Shown here piece by piece: positions 7,205 through 15,461 of a stretch of 64,000 bases of DNA. The stretch spans positions 1-64,000 of the forward strand of contig JAFLBL010000004.1 in NCBI GenBank assembly GCA_017303855.1. Direction: 5' to 3'. Both the position numbers and the translations under genes were made by a program. The stretch comes from Chitinophagales bacterium. Lineage in GTDB: Bacteria > Bacteroidota > Bacteroidia > Chitinophagales > Chitinophagaceae. The notes under the pieces were generated by a model that did no database searches, was not told where the DNA came from, and was given only the letters and a program-made list of their open reading frames with translations. Position 1 is the first letter of the stretch. The number at the start of each line of letters is the position of its first letter.

Positions 7205-7936
7205 ATGGAAGAAAAGATATTAAAGGGCATCATTTCATTTGTCAATTACGAAAAGAATTTTGCCACCATTGAATATGAAGCGGGCACCAAAAAGAAATCG
7301 GTCAATTGTAAGACCGGTCTGGAAGCAATGGGGCGCAAGACCCGGCATTTCAGAATCGGGGATGTGGTCAGTTTTCAGCTGCGTCTCTCCGACCGGGGGG
7401 ATAAGATGACGGCTTTTGATGTCAGGTTTCTGCATAATGAAAAACTGGATCTGCTGATCCAGAAGGCGGCTATTGAAAACCGCTTTGCCGGCTATCTGAA
7501 AAAAGTGGAAGACCGTTACTTTTTAAAGGAATTCGACAGTTATATTTTCTTTCCCCTCCAGTTATCACCCTGGGAAAAACCGCCGGCTGAAACGGCGGAG
7601 AATGCGGCCATCAGTTTCCGGTTGCTGAACCTCGATCGTCCCAACAGTATCGTGGCGGAACTGTTTTCCCATAATTTTTCCCCGGCCTATAAGAAAGCTT
7701 ATCAGCATTTTAAAAATGAGATTGAAGCCGAAGCGGTGGTAACCCGCGTGTCTCCTCATGCCATTTACCTGGATCTGTTTGAAGGAGGCATGCAGGCCAA
7801 ACTGCCCCTGGAAAAAGGCAAGGAACCGGACCTTAAACCGGGTGACAACCTGCCGGTCATGATCACCTATCTCTCCGATACCAAAGTGGTGGTAAAACGG
7901 GTGGTTCCGGTTCAGGATGAACCAACGGCAGGATAA
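7205..7936 (+). CDS. Predicted nucleic-acid-binding OB-fold protein, 243 aa
   Basis: Residues about 4-70 (KGIISFVNYEKNFATIEYE) look like a cold-shock/S1-type OB fold with the aromatic pattern of RNA-binding strands. Residues about 170-235 (EAEAVVTRVSPHAIYLDLF to KPGDNLPVMI) form a second S1-like OB fold. The middle part (90-165) is unassigned. A role in RNA binding or translation is inference, helped by the ribosomal protein block just downstream. The ATG at 7205 is preferred over 7166 because similarity starts there. Confidence 0.6.
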   Translation: MEEKILKGIISFVNYEKNFATIEYEAGTKKKSVNCKTGLEAMGRKTRHFRIGDVVSFQLRLSDRGDKMTAFDVRFLHNEKLDLLIQKAAIENRFAGYLKKVEDRYFLKEFDSYIFFPLQLSPWEKPPAETAENAAISFRLLNLDRPNSIVAELFSHNFSPAYKKAYQHFKNEIEAEAVVTRVSPHAIYLDLFEGGMQAKLPLEKGKEPDLKPGDNLPVMITYLSDTKVVVKRVVPVQDEPTAG

Positions 7937-8099
7937 TCCCGTCTCACGCCTCCTTTATTTCCTCCAAAATTGCCTGAAAAATCGTGCCTTGCAGGAATGG
8001 AATTTAAAATCAGGTAAAATATTTATTGATAATCAGTAAGTTCTGAGAGTGTCTGTAAAATTTCCCCGCTTTTTCTTAGGTTAGGATTCCGCTCATTCC

Positions 8100-8107
8100 T
8101 ATCTTTG
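8100..8107 (+). promoter_or_regulatory. Predicted -7 element of the rplM operon promoter
   Basis: TATCTTTG matches the Bacteroidota -7 consensus TAnnTTTG. A clear -33 TTG is not seen. It gives an untranslated leader of about 120 nt before rplM, long enough for a ribosomal-protein feedback structure. The rest of the 7937-8230 gap shows nothing else. Confidence 0.55.
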
Positions 8108-8230
8108 CACCCCCAAAAGAACCAGGTTAATACCGGGTTTGGACGGGAGCAGGCAGAGGGATAGCTCTGTTTGTTCTATTCACTAACCGCCGGATTTTCC
8201 AGTAAGGACTGAAGGCAAAAAGTTTTTTAC

Positions 8231-8674
8231 ATGAGCAAATTACATTTCACTACCAAACACGCGAACGAGGCTACCGTTAAACGCAACTGGTATGTTGTGG
8301 ACGGTACTAATCAAACCGTAGGTCGTATGTGTGCTAAAATTGCCGCTGTTTTACGTGGTAAGAACAAAGCATGCTACACCCCCCACGTTGACACCGGTGA
8401 TTACATCATCGTGATCAACTGCGAGAAAGTCGTATTGACAGGTAACAAGATGGAGCAGAAAATTTATGACCACTTTACCGGTTACCCCGGTGGCCGTAAA
8501 GAAGAGACTGCTGCCAACCTGCAGAAACGTCGTCCTGAAGTGGTTATCGAAAGAGCGGTAAAAGGAATGCTTCCTAAAAACCGTCTCGGCCGTAAGATGT
8601 ACAAAAAATTATTCGTGTATGCCGGTGCTGAACATCCGCATGGTGCACAACAACCCAAGGATCTTAAATTCTAA
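8231..8674 (+). CDS. rplM: 50S ribosomal protein L13
   Basis: A full-length L13 (147 aa). It shows the family landmarks [19 protein letters not shown] near residues 20-38, the [18 protein letters not shown] strand, [10 protein letters not shown] and the conserved [12 protein letters not shown] stretch. L13 is an early assembly protein of the large subunit. It is the first gene of a + strand block L13-S9-S2-EF-Ts typical of Bacteroidota, 55 bases before rpsI. Confidence 0.98.
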   Translation: MSKLHFTTKHANEATVKRNWYVVDGTNQTVGRMCAKIAAVLRGKNKACYTPHVDTGDYIIVINCEKVVLTGNKMEQKIYDHFTGYPGGRKEETAANLQKRRPEVVIERAVKGMLPKNRLGRKMYKKLFVYAGAEHPHGAQQPKDLKF

Positions 8675-8729
8675 TCCTGACTAACGTTCAGGTTGACAAA
8701 AAACATTAAAAAATTCCAAACAAATTATA

Positions 8730-9119
8730 ATGGAAAAACAAACAAACGGTGTCGGACGTCGTAAAGAAGCAGTGACAAGGGTGTTCGTTTCTAAAGGAAG
8801 CGGCGTTATCACGATCAACGACAAAGACTACAAAGCTTATTTTCCCCTGGTATACCTGCAAAACCAGGTAGAGCGTCCGCTGAAAACAGTAGACGTGGCC
8901 ACTAAATATGATGTGAAGATCAACGCTGCCGGCGGTGGTCTGAAAGGTCAGGCGGAAGCCGCTATGCTGGGTATCTCCCGCGTACTGGTTGAACTGAACC
9001 CTGAATTCCGTCCCGCCCTGAAAGCGGCCGGTCTGCTGAAACGTGACCCGCGTTCTGTTGAACGTAAGAAATTCGGTCACAAGAAAGCCCGTAGAAGCTA
9101 CCAGTTCTCTAAACGTTAA
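8730..9119 (+). CDS. rpsI: 30S ribosomal protein S9
   Basis: S9 of 129 aa, complete. N-terminal GVGRRKEAVTRVFV and the positively charged C-terminal tail (RKKFGHKKARRSYQFSKR), which contacts tRNA in the P site, are both present. It is cotranscribed with rplM. Downstream, 9120-9223 holds a degenerate AGCTATGAGCTACGAG-type repeat before rpsB. Confidence 0.98.
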   Translation: MEKQTNGVGRRKEAVTRVFVSKGSGVITINDKDYKAYFPLVYLQNQVERPLKTVDVATKYDVKINAAGGGLKGQAEAAMLGISRVLVELNPEFRPALKAAGLLKRDPRSVERKKFGHKKARRSYQFSKR

Positions 9120-9120
9120 T

Positions 9121-9192
9121 ATAAGTTACGAGCTATTAGCTATGAGCTACGAGTTAACTGCTCACAGCTCGACACGCGCAGCTCACAGCTAT
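9121..9192. repeat. Degenerate repeat (GAGCTA/CAGCTC type) after rpsI
   Basis: Units such as GAGCTATTAGCTATGAGCTACGAG and CAGCTCACAGCTA directly follow the rpsI stop codon and separate it from rpsB. It belongs to the same class as the other post-stop repeat patches. Confidence 0.5.
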
Positions 9193-9223
9193 TTATTCAA
9201 AATAATTATAACAACAACAGAAA

Positions 9224-10111
9224 ATGGAAAATACATCCTTACAACAGCAGCTTCTCGAGGCAGGTGTTCACTTCGGTCACCTCAAGAAGAAGTGGAACCC
9301 CAAGATGTTACCTTACATCTTTGCTGAAAAGAAAGGTATTCACATCATTGACCTGAACAAAACCGTAGAATGTCTGCAGGAAACTGCAGCGGCTATGAAA
9401 GCGATCGCCCGCAGCGGGAAGAAGATCCTTTTCGTAGGTACGAAAAAACAGGCGAAAGATATCGTGAACGAAAGTGCGAAGAAAGTGAACATGCCCTTTG
9501 TTACCGAAAGGTGGCTGGGTGGTATGCTGACCAACTTCAATACCGTTCGTAAAAGCGTAAAGAAAATGCAGAGCATTGAGAAAATGCTGAGCGACGGTTC
9601 TTTCGACAGCATCACCAAGAAAGAGCGCCTGACCCTGAGCCGTGATAAGGATAAAATGGAGAAAGTACTCGGTGGTATCGCCCAGCTGGGTCGTGTACCG
9701 GCTGCCCTCTTCATCGTGGATATCGGTCATGAGCATATCGCCCTGGCAGAAGCCAAGCGTCTCGGTATCTCTACGTTCGGTGTGGTGGATACCAACTGCG
9801 ATCCCAATAAAGTGGATTTCGCTATTCCCGCGAACGACGATGCTACCAAATCAATCGCTATCATCGTAAACTATATCACCGCTGCTATCGCTGAAGGTCT
9901 GGCTGAAAGACAAGCCGCCAAAGACGATGATGTGGAAGAAATGACCGATGATGAAAAAGAAAGAAAAGCCGCTAAACTGCTGGCTGAAGCTGAAGCAGAA
10001 GGTGGTCGTGGTGGCCGTGGCCGTGGACCCGGTGGTGCAGGTGGCGGACAAAGACGCCGTTCCGGCAGCGGAACTCCCGGTGGACGTGGTCCTGGTGGCG
10101 GAAAGAGATAA
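9224..10111 (+). CDS. rpsB: 30S ribosomal protein S2 with Gly/Arg-rich C-terminal extension
   Basis: The S2 core is complete (residues 1 to about 235): LEAGVHFGHLKKKWNPKM, RWLGGMLTNFNTVRKS and the GIPTFGVVDTNCDP-like segment (here GISTFGVVDTNCDP). At 295 aa it is longer than typical S2. After an acidic helix (about 228-262) the last 35 residues are Gly/Arg/Pro-rich with repeated GGRG and GPGG units, resembling an RGG-type RNA-binding tail. Codon use in the tail is as clean as in the core, so it is not a frameshift. Confidence 0.97.
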   Translation: MENTSLQQQLLEAGVHFGHLKKKWNPKMLPYIFAEKKGIHIIDLNKTVECLQETAAAMKAIARSGKKILFVGTKKQAKDIVNESAKKVNMPFVTERWLGGMLTNFNTVRKSVKKMQSIEKMLSDGSFDSITKKERLTLSRDKDKMEKVLGGIAQLGRVPAALFIVDIGHEHIALAEAKRLGISTFGVVDTNCDPNKVDFAIPANDDATKSIAIIVNYITAAIAEGLAERQAAKDDDVEEMTDDEKERKAAKLLAEAEAEGGRGGRGRGPGGAGGGQRRRSGSGTPGGRGPGGGKR

Positions 10112-10142
10112 GTCTGGAGTCTGGAGTCGGGAGTCGGGAGTC
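10112..10142. repeat. Degenerate tandem repeat (GTCTGGA/GTCGGGA type)
   Basis: Four or five 7-base units GTCTGGA, GTCTGGA, GTCGGGA, GTCGGGA, GTC start right at the rpsB stop codon. Confidence 0.7.
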
Positions 10143-10212
10143 AACACACTGAAGCCCGGCAGATCGATTAACCCCGGAAGAAATGAATTATAAATTTTAA
10201 ATACCTAATTAT

Positions 10213-11049
10213 ATGAGCACCGTAACAATAAGTGCACAGGATATCAATAAACTCCGCCAGGCAACCGGCGCGGGTATGATGGATTGCCGTAAAGCCCTGA
10301 CTGAAACCAATGGTGATTTTGAAGCCGCTATTGACTGGCTGCGTAAGCAAGGTCAGAAAGTAGCCGCTAAAAGAAGCGACCGTGAAGCCAAGGAAGGTGT
10401 GGTGATTGCACAAACAACTGCCGATAACAAAACCGGTATCGTGGTATGTGTAAGCTGCGAAACAGATTTCGTTTCCAAGAACGCTGACTTCGTTGCCTTT
10501 GGTAAAAGCATCGCTGATGCCGCCATTGCCAACAATGTAAACAACCTGGAAGAACTGATGGCCGTTAAGATCGGCGATCTGACTGTAGCTGCCCTGGTGG
10601 ATGAGAAACTGGCTACCATCGGTGAAAAAATCGGCGTTACCAAGTTTGAAAGAATTGACTCCGCTTATGTGGCTTCTTATATTCACGGCGCTTACCGTAT
10701 CGGTGTACTGGTAGGTCTGGATAAAGAAGCGGCTGATGCCGGTAAAGACGTGGCGATGCAGATCGCTGCCCTGAACCCCGTTGCCGTTGATGCGGCTTCT
10801 GTTCCCGCTGAAGTGATTGCCCGTGAAAAGGACATCATCATGGAAGTGATCAAACAGGATCCGAAAATGGCCGGCAAACCCGAAGAAATGCTGACCAAAA
10901 TCGCTGAAGGTAAAATGGGTGCCTTCTTCAAAGAACAAACCCTGACGGCGCAGGCTTTCGTTAAAGATGCCGGTAAATCCGTAGGTGATTACCTGAAAGA
11001 AAGCGGCGATGTAAAAGTAACAGCCTTCAAACGCGTGGCTTTAGGCTAA
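10213..11049 (+). CDS. tsf: Translation elongation factor Ts
   Basis: EF-Ts (278 aa), the nucleotide exchange factor for EF-Tu. The N-terminal UBA-like domain (ISAQDINKLRQATGAGMMDCRKAL) is followed by the conserved core with VCVSCETDFVSKNADF and the Tyr-x-His-Gly (SYIHGA) segment, then a C-terminal KDAGKSVGDYLKE end. Genes rpsB and tsf are neighbours in most bacteria. An intrinsic terminator follows at 11065-11103. Confidence 0.98.
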   Translation: MSTVTISAQDINKLRQATGAGMMDCRKALTETNGDFEAAIDWLRKQGQKVAAKRSDREAKEGVVIAQTTADNKTGIVVCVSCETDFVSKNADFVAFGKSIADAAIANNVNNLEELMAVKIGDLTVAALVDEKLATIGEKIGVTKFERIDSAYVASYIHGAYRIGVLVGLDKEAADAGKDVAMQIAALNPVAVDAASVPAEVIAREKDIIMEVIKQDPKMAGKPEEMLTKIAEGKMGAFFKEQTLTAQAFVKDAGKSVGDYLKESGDVKVTAFKRVALG

Positions 11050-11064
11050 TCCGTTTGATTTCTA

Positions 11065-11103
11065 TAAAAAAAGGGTGTATCATTGATACGCCCTTTTTTT
11101 TAT
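11065..11103 (+). terminator. Intrinsic terminator of the rplM-tsf operon
   Basis: The stem GGGTGTATC (11073-11081) pairs with GATACGCCC (11085-11093), followed by a run of eight T. It lies 15-50 bases after tsf. Confidence 0.9.
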
Positions 11104-11119
11104 CAGTAAATGTATTCGT

Positions 11120-11623
11120 ATGAAAATTCTTATCGCTATTGTCTTCCTCCTGATTGCCGGTATCAGCTGGCTGATGCAGCAACGCCGGAATAGTAAAAAC
11201 GCGGGCACTTCCCGTTCCATGATTGATGGTTTAAAAAGCGGACACTATGGCGTGACTTCATTTGCCGAAACACTGAGTATGAATGTCCGCAGTTTCCCGC
11301 TGGCCATGGATACGGATCCGGCTTCAGCCGGCCGCAAACTTGCAGGCTTTACCGGAAATAAATTGCTCGAGAAATTCAACGTGCTGCATGCCCAGGCCGA
11401 TCAGCAGGCCGCGGTGGTGATTGCGGAAGCGGTGATTAAAGACTTTGTGCAGGGATACAACAATCAGAAAGAAATAGATCTCCTGTATCCTTGCTGGATG
11501 TATGTGGATGCCCGGTCCGATGAAGGACAGGTGTATTTCCGTTCCTCCATGCCCACAGACAAAGATCACCAGTTCCTGCTGGAAGACCTGGCCGATGAAA
11601 TCTATAAACAGTGCTATAGCTGA
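11120..11623 (+). CDS. Membrane-anchored protein of unknown function, 167 aa
   Basis: One N-terminal membrane segment (residues 2-18, MKILIAIVFLLIAGISWLM) followed by a basic QQRRNSK stretch and a soluble domain of about 140 residues with no family I recognise. The C-terminal part (YPCWMYVDARSDEGQVYFRSS) is probably a beta sheet. The gene lies directly behind the tsf terminator and converges with the RND efflux operon. Confidence 0.7.
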   Translation: MKILIAIVFLLIAGISWLMQQRRNSKNAGTSRSMIDGLKSGHYGVTSFAETLSMNVRSFPLAMDTDPASAGRKLAGFTGNKLLEKFNVLHAQADQQAAVVIAEAVIKDFVQGYNNQKEIDLLYPCWMYVDARSDEGQVYFRSSMPTDKDHQFLLEDLADEIYKQCYS

Positions 11624-11632
11624 ACGGCTGCT

Positions 11633-11815
11633 TTATTTCACCCCGGCTTTCTTCAGGATCATCTCCAGCGGACAGAATTTCGTAACAGAAGACTGCAGCA
11701 GGTTCAACCCCACAAACCCAGCCAGGAACAACCAGTTAATATGAACAGTGGCCGCCAGTGTAATACTGATTAATACCATAGTGCCGGCTACGGCACGAAT
11801 TATTCTTTCTTTCAT
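11633..11815 (-). CDS. DUF2892-family small membrane protein, 60 aa
   Basis: Two membrane helices (about residues 7-24 and 26-42) with the family-typical C-terminal CPLEMILKKAG-like end, here KFCPLEMILKKAG. Small DUF2892 (YgaP transmembrane-like) proteins often accompany rhodanese or efflux genes; function is unknown. It is the last gene of the RND efflux run, separated from it by a 100-bp gap with a hairpin repeat (11821-11906). Confidence 0.85.
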   Translation of the reverse strand: MKERIIRAVAGTMVLISITLAATVHINWLFLAGFVGLNLLQSSVTKFCPLEMILKKAGVK

Positions 11816-11820
11816 AATTA

Positions 11821-11906
11821 TATTCCGGAGTCTCCCCCTCTACTGTTTAACTTTAATTCAATTGCTTAAGGGGACCCCGGAATGTCATTGTATTCCGGAG
11901 TCTCCC
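11821..11906. repeat. Repeat pair with inverted copy (ATTCCGGAGTCTCCC)
   Basis: TATTCCGGAGTCTCCC occurs at 11821-11836 and 11891-11906. An inverted version, GGGGACCCCGGAAT, lies at 11870-11883, so the first and middle copies can form a hairpin. It separates the PII-like gene from the DUF2892 gene and may act as a processing or attenuation element. Confidence 0.65.
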
Positions 11907-11915
11907 TCCGTATTG

Positions 11916-12224
11916 TCAATAACTCGCTTCCTCTACAGGCATTATAAATGCCCGTACCGGAAACTTATTACCTTCCGCCTGGTTGTATTGTTTGATCAGC
12001 CGCATTGCTTCAGCCGCAGTGGCCTCCGGGGTAAAACTGAACAGGATCAGTGAATCATACTCCCCGTCTTTATTGCCAAACCAGTCATCGAGCAGGTCCG
12101 GGTCATGTTCGTCTTTTACTCCGGTTGTTTCCGTGATACTGAACACGCGGACTTTTGCTTCGTGAAAGATCTTCATTACATCCGCCTTGAAATCACTCAG
12201 GCAGGTTACAAATAAGAGTTTCAT
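11916..12224 (-). CDS. Small PII-like (ferredoxin-fold) protein of an RND efflux operon, 102 aa
   Basis: A soluble protein with a beta-alpha-beta-beta-alpha-beta order (MKLLFVTCL, helix 10-23, VRVFSITETTG, SLILFSFTP, helix 68-83, VRAFIMPVE), which suggests a PII or DUF3240-like fold. Such genes often sit after RND pump genes and may bind a ligand or regulate the pump; this is inference. Its start codon comes one base after the RND stop codon (TAACATG), so translation is probably coupled. Confidence 0.6.
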   Translation of the reverse strand: MKLLFVTCLSDFKADVMKIFHEAKVRVFSITETTGVKDEHDPDLLDDWFGNKDGEYDSLILFSFTPEATAAEAMRLIKQYNQAEGNKFPVRAFIMPVEEASY

Positions 12225-12225
12225 G

Positions 12226-15200
12226 TTACAGGGTTTTGTTTTTAGTATGTTTTTTCTTCAGCATTTTGTAATACAGCAACGGCACTACCAGCAATGTGAG
12301 GAAGGTGGATGTTACCGTTCCGCCCATCAGTGAAATGGCCAGTCCCTGGAAGATCGGGTCAAACAGGATGATCACCGCACCCAGTACCACCGCACCGGCC
12401 GTCAGCAGGATGGGCGTGGTACGCACCGCACCCGCTTCAATGATGGCCTGCTTCAGGGGAATACCCTCATTCAGCCGTATATCTATAAAGTCGATCAACA
12501 GTACCGAGTTACGTACCATCACACCGGCAAGGGCAATAAAGCCGATCATGGAGGTGGCGGTAAAGAAGGCTCCCATCATCCAGTGACCAAGTACAATACC
12601 CACCAGCGATAAAGGAATCGCGGCCAGCATTACCAATGGCACGCTGAAGTTCTGGAACCAGCCAACGATCAGCATGTAAATGATCAGGATCACCACTACA
12701 AATGCGATACCGAGGTCACGGAATACTTCAAATGTAATCTGCCATTCTCCATCCCATTTCACCGAATAGTTGTCTTCAAATTCCGGTTGCTGTGTGTATT
12801 CTTCTTTCAGCTCATAGCCCTCGGGCAAGTTGAATAATTTCAGGCTGTCAGAAATCTTCATCATTGCATAGGAAGGACTTTCCAGTTTACCGGCCATATC
12901 CGCCAACACATACACCACCCGTTTCTGGTTCTTACGGTAAATGCTTTTTTCTTTTACCGTTGATTTAATGGTTACGAGATCACCTACCGGAACGGCCATG
13001 CCCCGCTGACTGATCACTTTGAGGTTCTTCAGATCATCCACGGATGTCTTATCCGCGTCATCCAGTTTGAGCACGATATTTACCGGATTGTATGAAGCGG
13101 GTTTAAAGAGGTTGCCGGTGACCTGGCCGGATAAGCCGGCCCTTAATGTAGCCACAATCTGTGCCGGTGCCACTCCCTGCCGCATAGCTTTTTCCTTATC
13201 AATTTCAAAGGAGAGTTCCGGCTGATCATCTTCCACCATCCAGTCCACATCCACCACATCATCCGTTTTGGCCAGCAGTTCTTTTACCTGACCGGCCAGC
13301 TTCATCTGCTGATTATAATCCGGGCCGTATATCTCTGCTACGATCGTGGATAATACGGGCGGTCCCGGTGGTACTTCCACAATTTTGGCATTGGCCTTAT
13401 ACTTTGCCGCAATGGCCTGAATACCCGGCCGCATTTCTTTGGCGATCTCGTGGCTCTGTTTTTTCCGGTCTTCCTTACTGATCAGGTTAACCTGTATATC
13501 CGCCATATTATCGCCGCGGCGCAGGTCATAGTGCCGTACCAGTCCGTTGAAACTGATCGGTGCGGAAGTGCCGATATATAACTGGTAGTCTTTTACCAGT
13601 GGTTGACGGGATACAAAGTCGGCGATATCTTTTGTTACCGCGGCTGTTTTTTCCAGTGTGGATCCTTCGGGCATATCGATCACCACCTGGAATTCATTTT
13701 TATTATCAAAGGGCAGCATTTTCACGGCAACGGTCTTGGTGAAAAAGAGCGCCAGTGATACCAGCAGGATGGCTACTGTTCCGAAAATGAACGTATAGCG
13801 TTTCCAGCGGTGATTCAGCAAGGGAAGTATAAAGGCGTTGTATATTTTATAGATTCCGCTTTCTTCCAGCCGGTGCGGTTTGCTGTCTTCATGTTTTCCT
13901 CCTCTTTTTTCTTTTTCACGTAAGAATATATAACCGAGATAAGGAGTCAGTGTAAGTGCTACCACCAGTGAAAGCATCATGGCGATGGAAGCGCCGATCG
14001 GCATGGGACTCATATAAGGCCCCATTAATCCGGAAACAAAGGCCATCGGAAGTACCGCGGCTATTACCGTGAAAGTGGCCAGAATGGTCGGGTTGCCCAC
14101 TTCATTGATGGCGTAGATCGCAGCCTGCATCGGCGGCAGCCGTTTCATCTTAAAGTGGCGGTGCATATTTTCCGCGATGATGATGGAGTCGTCTACCACA
14201 ATACCCGTAATAAATACCAGGGCAAAGAGGGTGATCCTGTTCAAGGTATAACCAAGGAAGTAATACGCCAGCAGCGTGAGAGCGAAAGTAACCGGCACCG
14301 ACAGGAATACCACCAGTCCGCCGCGCCAGCCCATTGCCAGCATCACAAACAAGGTAACCACCACAATGGAGATGAACAGGTGAAACAGCAGTTCACTTAC
14401 TTTATGCGAAGCCGTTTCGCCATAGTTACGGGTGATACTGGTTTGTACCCCGGCGGGTATCAGTTGTTTTTTAGCATGCTCTACTTTTGACAGAATCTGT
14501 TCGGACAGGCGCATGGCATCCGCTCCTTTCCGTTTGGCAATGGATAAGGTTACAGCGGGATAAGCGGAAGGATGTGATTGTCGTGTGGTATCTTCCTGGC
14601 CATAGCCGAATAACACATATTGTGAAGCGGTCTCCGGTCCGTCTGTTACTTTGGCGACCTGTTTTAAGAATACAGGTTGTTGTTGATTAACGCCGACAAC
14701 CAGGTTTTCCACGTCTTCGGCAGTGGATAAAAAATTACCGGTCTCTACGGAAAAGGCGGAGTCTTTCTGCAACAGGTTGCCCGCGGTGGTCTGGGCATTA
14801 CTGCCCTGTATATGCTGACTGATACTCAGGAAATCCACCTGGTTTTCGGCCATTTTATTTTTATCCAGCACCACATTGACCTGGCGGCTGCGGCCACCAA
14901 TAATGCGTACATCGGAAACGTCCTTTACTTTTTTGATTTCATTGGTCAGCGCTTCGCCGATCTGACGGAGTGCATAGTCGTCATATTTTTCACTCCACAG
15001 GGTTACGCCCAATGCGGGTACATCATCAATTGCCCGGGTCTTTACCATTGGCAACGTAACGCCCTGCGGCATTTTATCCATGTTTTTGATGATCTCATTG
15101 TAAAGTTTTACCAGGGAGCGTTCCACATCTTCTCCCACATAAAACTGCACAATAATCATGGCCTGTCCTTTCATGGACGTGGAATACACGTATTCCACCC

Positions 15201-15441
15201 CTTTAATATTGGAGATCATTTTCTCCATCGGGGCACTGATCTTGGTTTCCACTTCCTTGGGTGAAGCCCCCGGGAAGCCGATAAAGATATCAGCCATGGG
15301 TACTTCAATCTGCGGTTCTTCCTCACGCGGTATCAGCAGGGTACTGTATCCGCCAATCAGCAGGAATGCCACCATCAGCAGTATCGTCAGTTTCGACGTA
15401 ATGAACGATCGGGCTATTTTTCCGGAAATTCCTTCTTGCAT
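12226..15441 (-). CDS. RND-family efflux transporter permease, 1071 aa
   Basis: The inner-membrane, proton-driven pump of a tripartite efflux system (AcrB/MexB superfamily). It has the N-terminal helix (about 12-34), two large periplasmic loops and two groups of helices (about 345-560 and 885-1060). The paired acidic residues of the proton relay in TM4 are D417-D418 (GIVVDDSII), as in HAE-type drug pumps rather than CzcA metal pumps. The second periplasmic half contains EVPPGPPVLSTIVAEIYGP. Substrate is not readable. The pump gene lies between its adaptor (upstream) and the PII-like gene (downstream), all on the minus strand. Confidence 0.93.
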   Translation of the reverse strand: MQEGISGKIARSFITSKLTILLMVAFLLIGGYSTLLIPREEEPQIEVPMADIFIGFPGASPKEVETKISAPMEKMISNIKGVEYVYSTSMKGQAMIIVQFYVGEDVERSLVKLYNEIIKNMDKMPQGVTLPMVKTRAIDDVPALGVTLWSEKYDDYALRQIGEALTNEIKKVKDVSDVRIIGGRSRQVNVVLDKNKMAENQVDFLSISQHIQGSNAQTTAGNLLQKDSAFSVETGNFLSTAEDVENLVVGVNQQQPVFLKQVAKVTDGPETASQYVLFGYGQEDTTRQSHPSAYPAVTLSIAKRKGADAMRLSEQILSKVEHAKKQLIPAGVQTSITRNYGETASHKVSELLFHLFISIVVVTLFVMLAMGWRGGLVVFLSVPVTFALTLLAYYFLGYTLNRITLFALVFITGIVVDDSIIIAENMHRHFKMKRLPPMQAAIYAINEVGNPTILATFTVIAAVLPMAFVSGLMGPYMSPMPIGASIAMMLSLVVALTLTPYLGYIFLREKEKRGGKHEDSKPHRLEESGIYKIYNAFILPLLNHRWKRYTFIFGTVAILLVSLALFFTKTVAVKMLPFDNKNEFQVVIDMPEGSTLEKTAAVTKDIADFVSRQPLVKDYQLYIGTSAPISFNGLVRHYDLRRGDNMADIQVNLISKEDRKKQSHEIAKEMRPGIQAIAAKYKANAKIVEVPPGPPVLSTIVAEIYGPDYNQQMKLAGQVKELLAKTDDVVDVDWMVEDDQPELSFEIDKEKAMRQGVAPAQIVATLRAGLSGQVTGNLFKPASYNPVNIVLKLDDADKTSVDDLKNLKVISQRGMAVPVGDLVTIKSTVKEKSIYRKNQKRVVYVLADMAGKLESPSYAMMKISDSLKLFNLPEGYELKEEYTQQPEFEDNYSVKWDGEWQITFEVFRDLGIAFVVVILIIYMLIVGWFQNFSVPLVMLAAIPLSLVGIVLGHWMMGAFFTATSMIGFIALAGVMVRNSVLLIDFIDIRLNEGIPLKQAIIEAGAVRTTPILLTAGAVVLGAVIILFDPIFQGLAISLMGGTVTSTFLTLLVVPLLYYKMLKKKHTKNKTL

Positions 15442-15461
15442 AGTAATTCGTTTACGATTGA

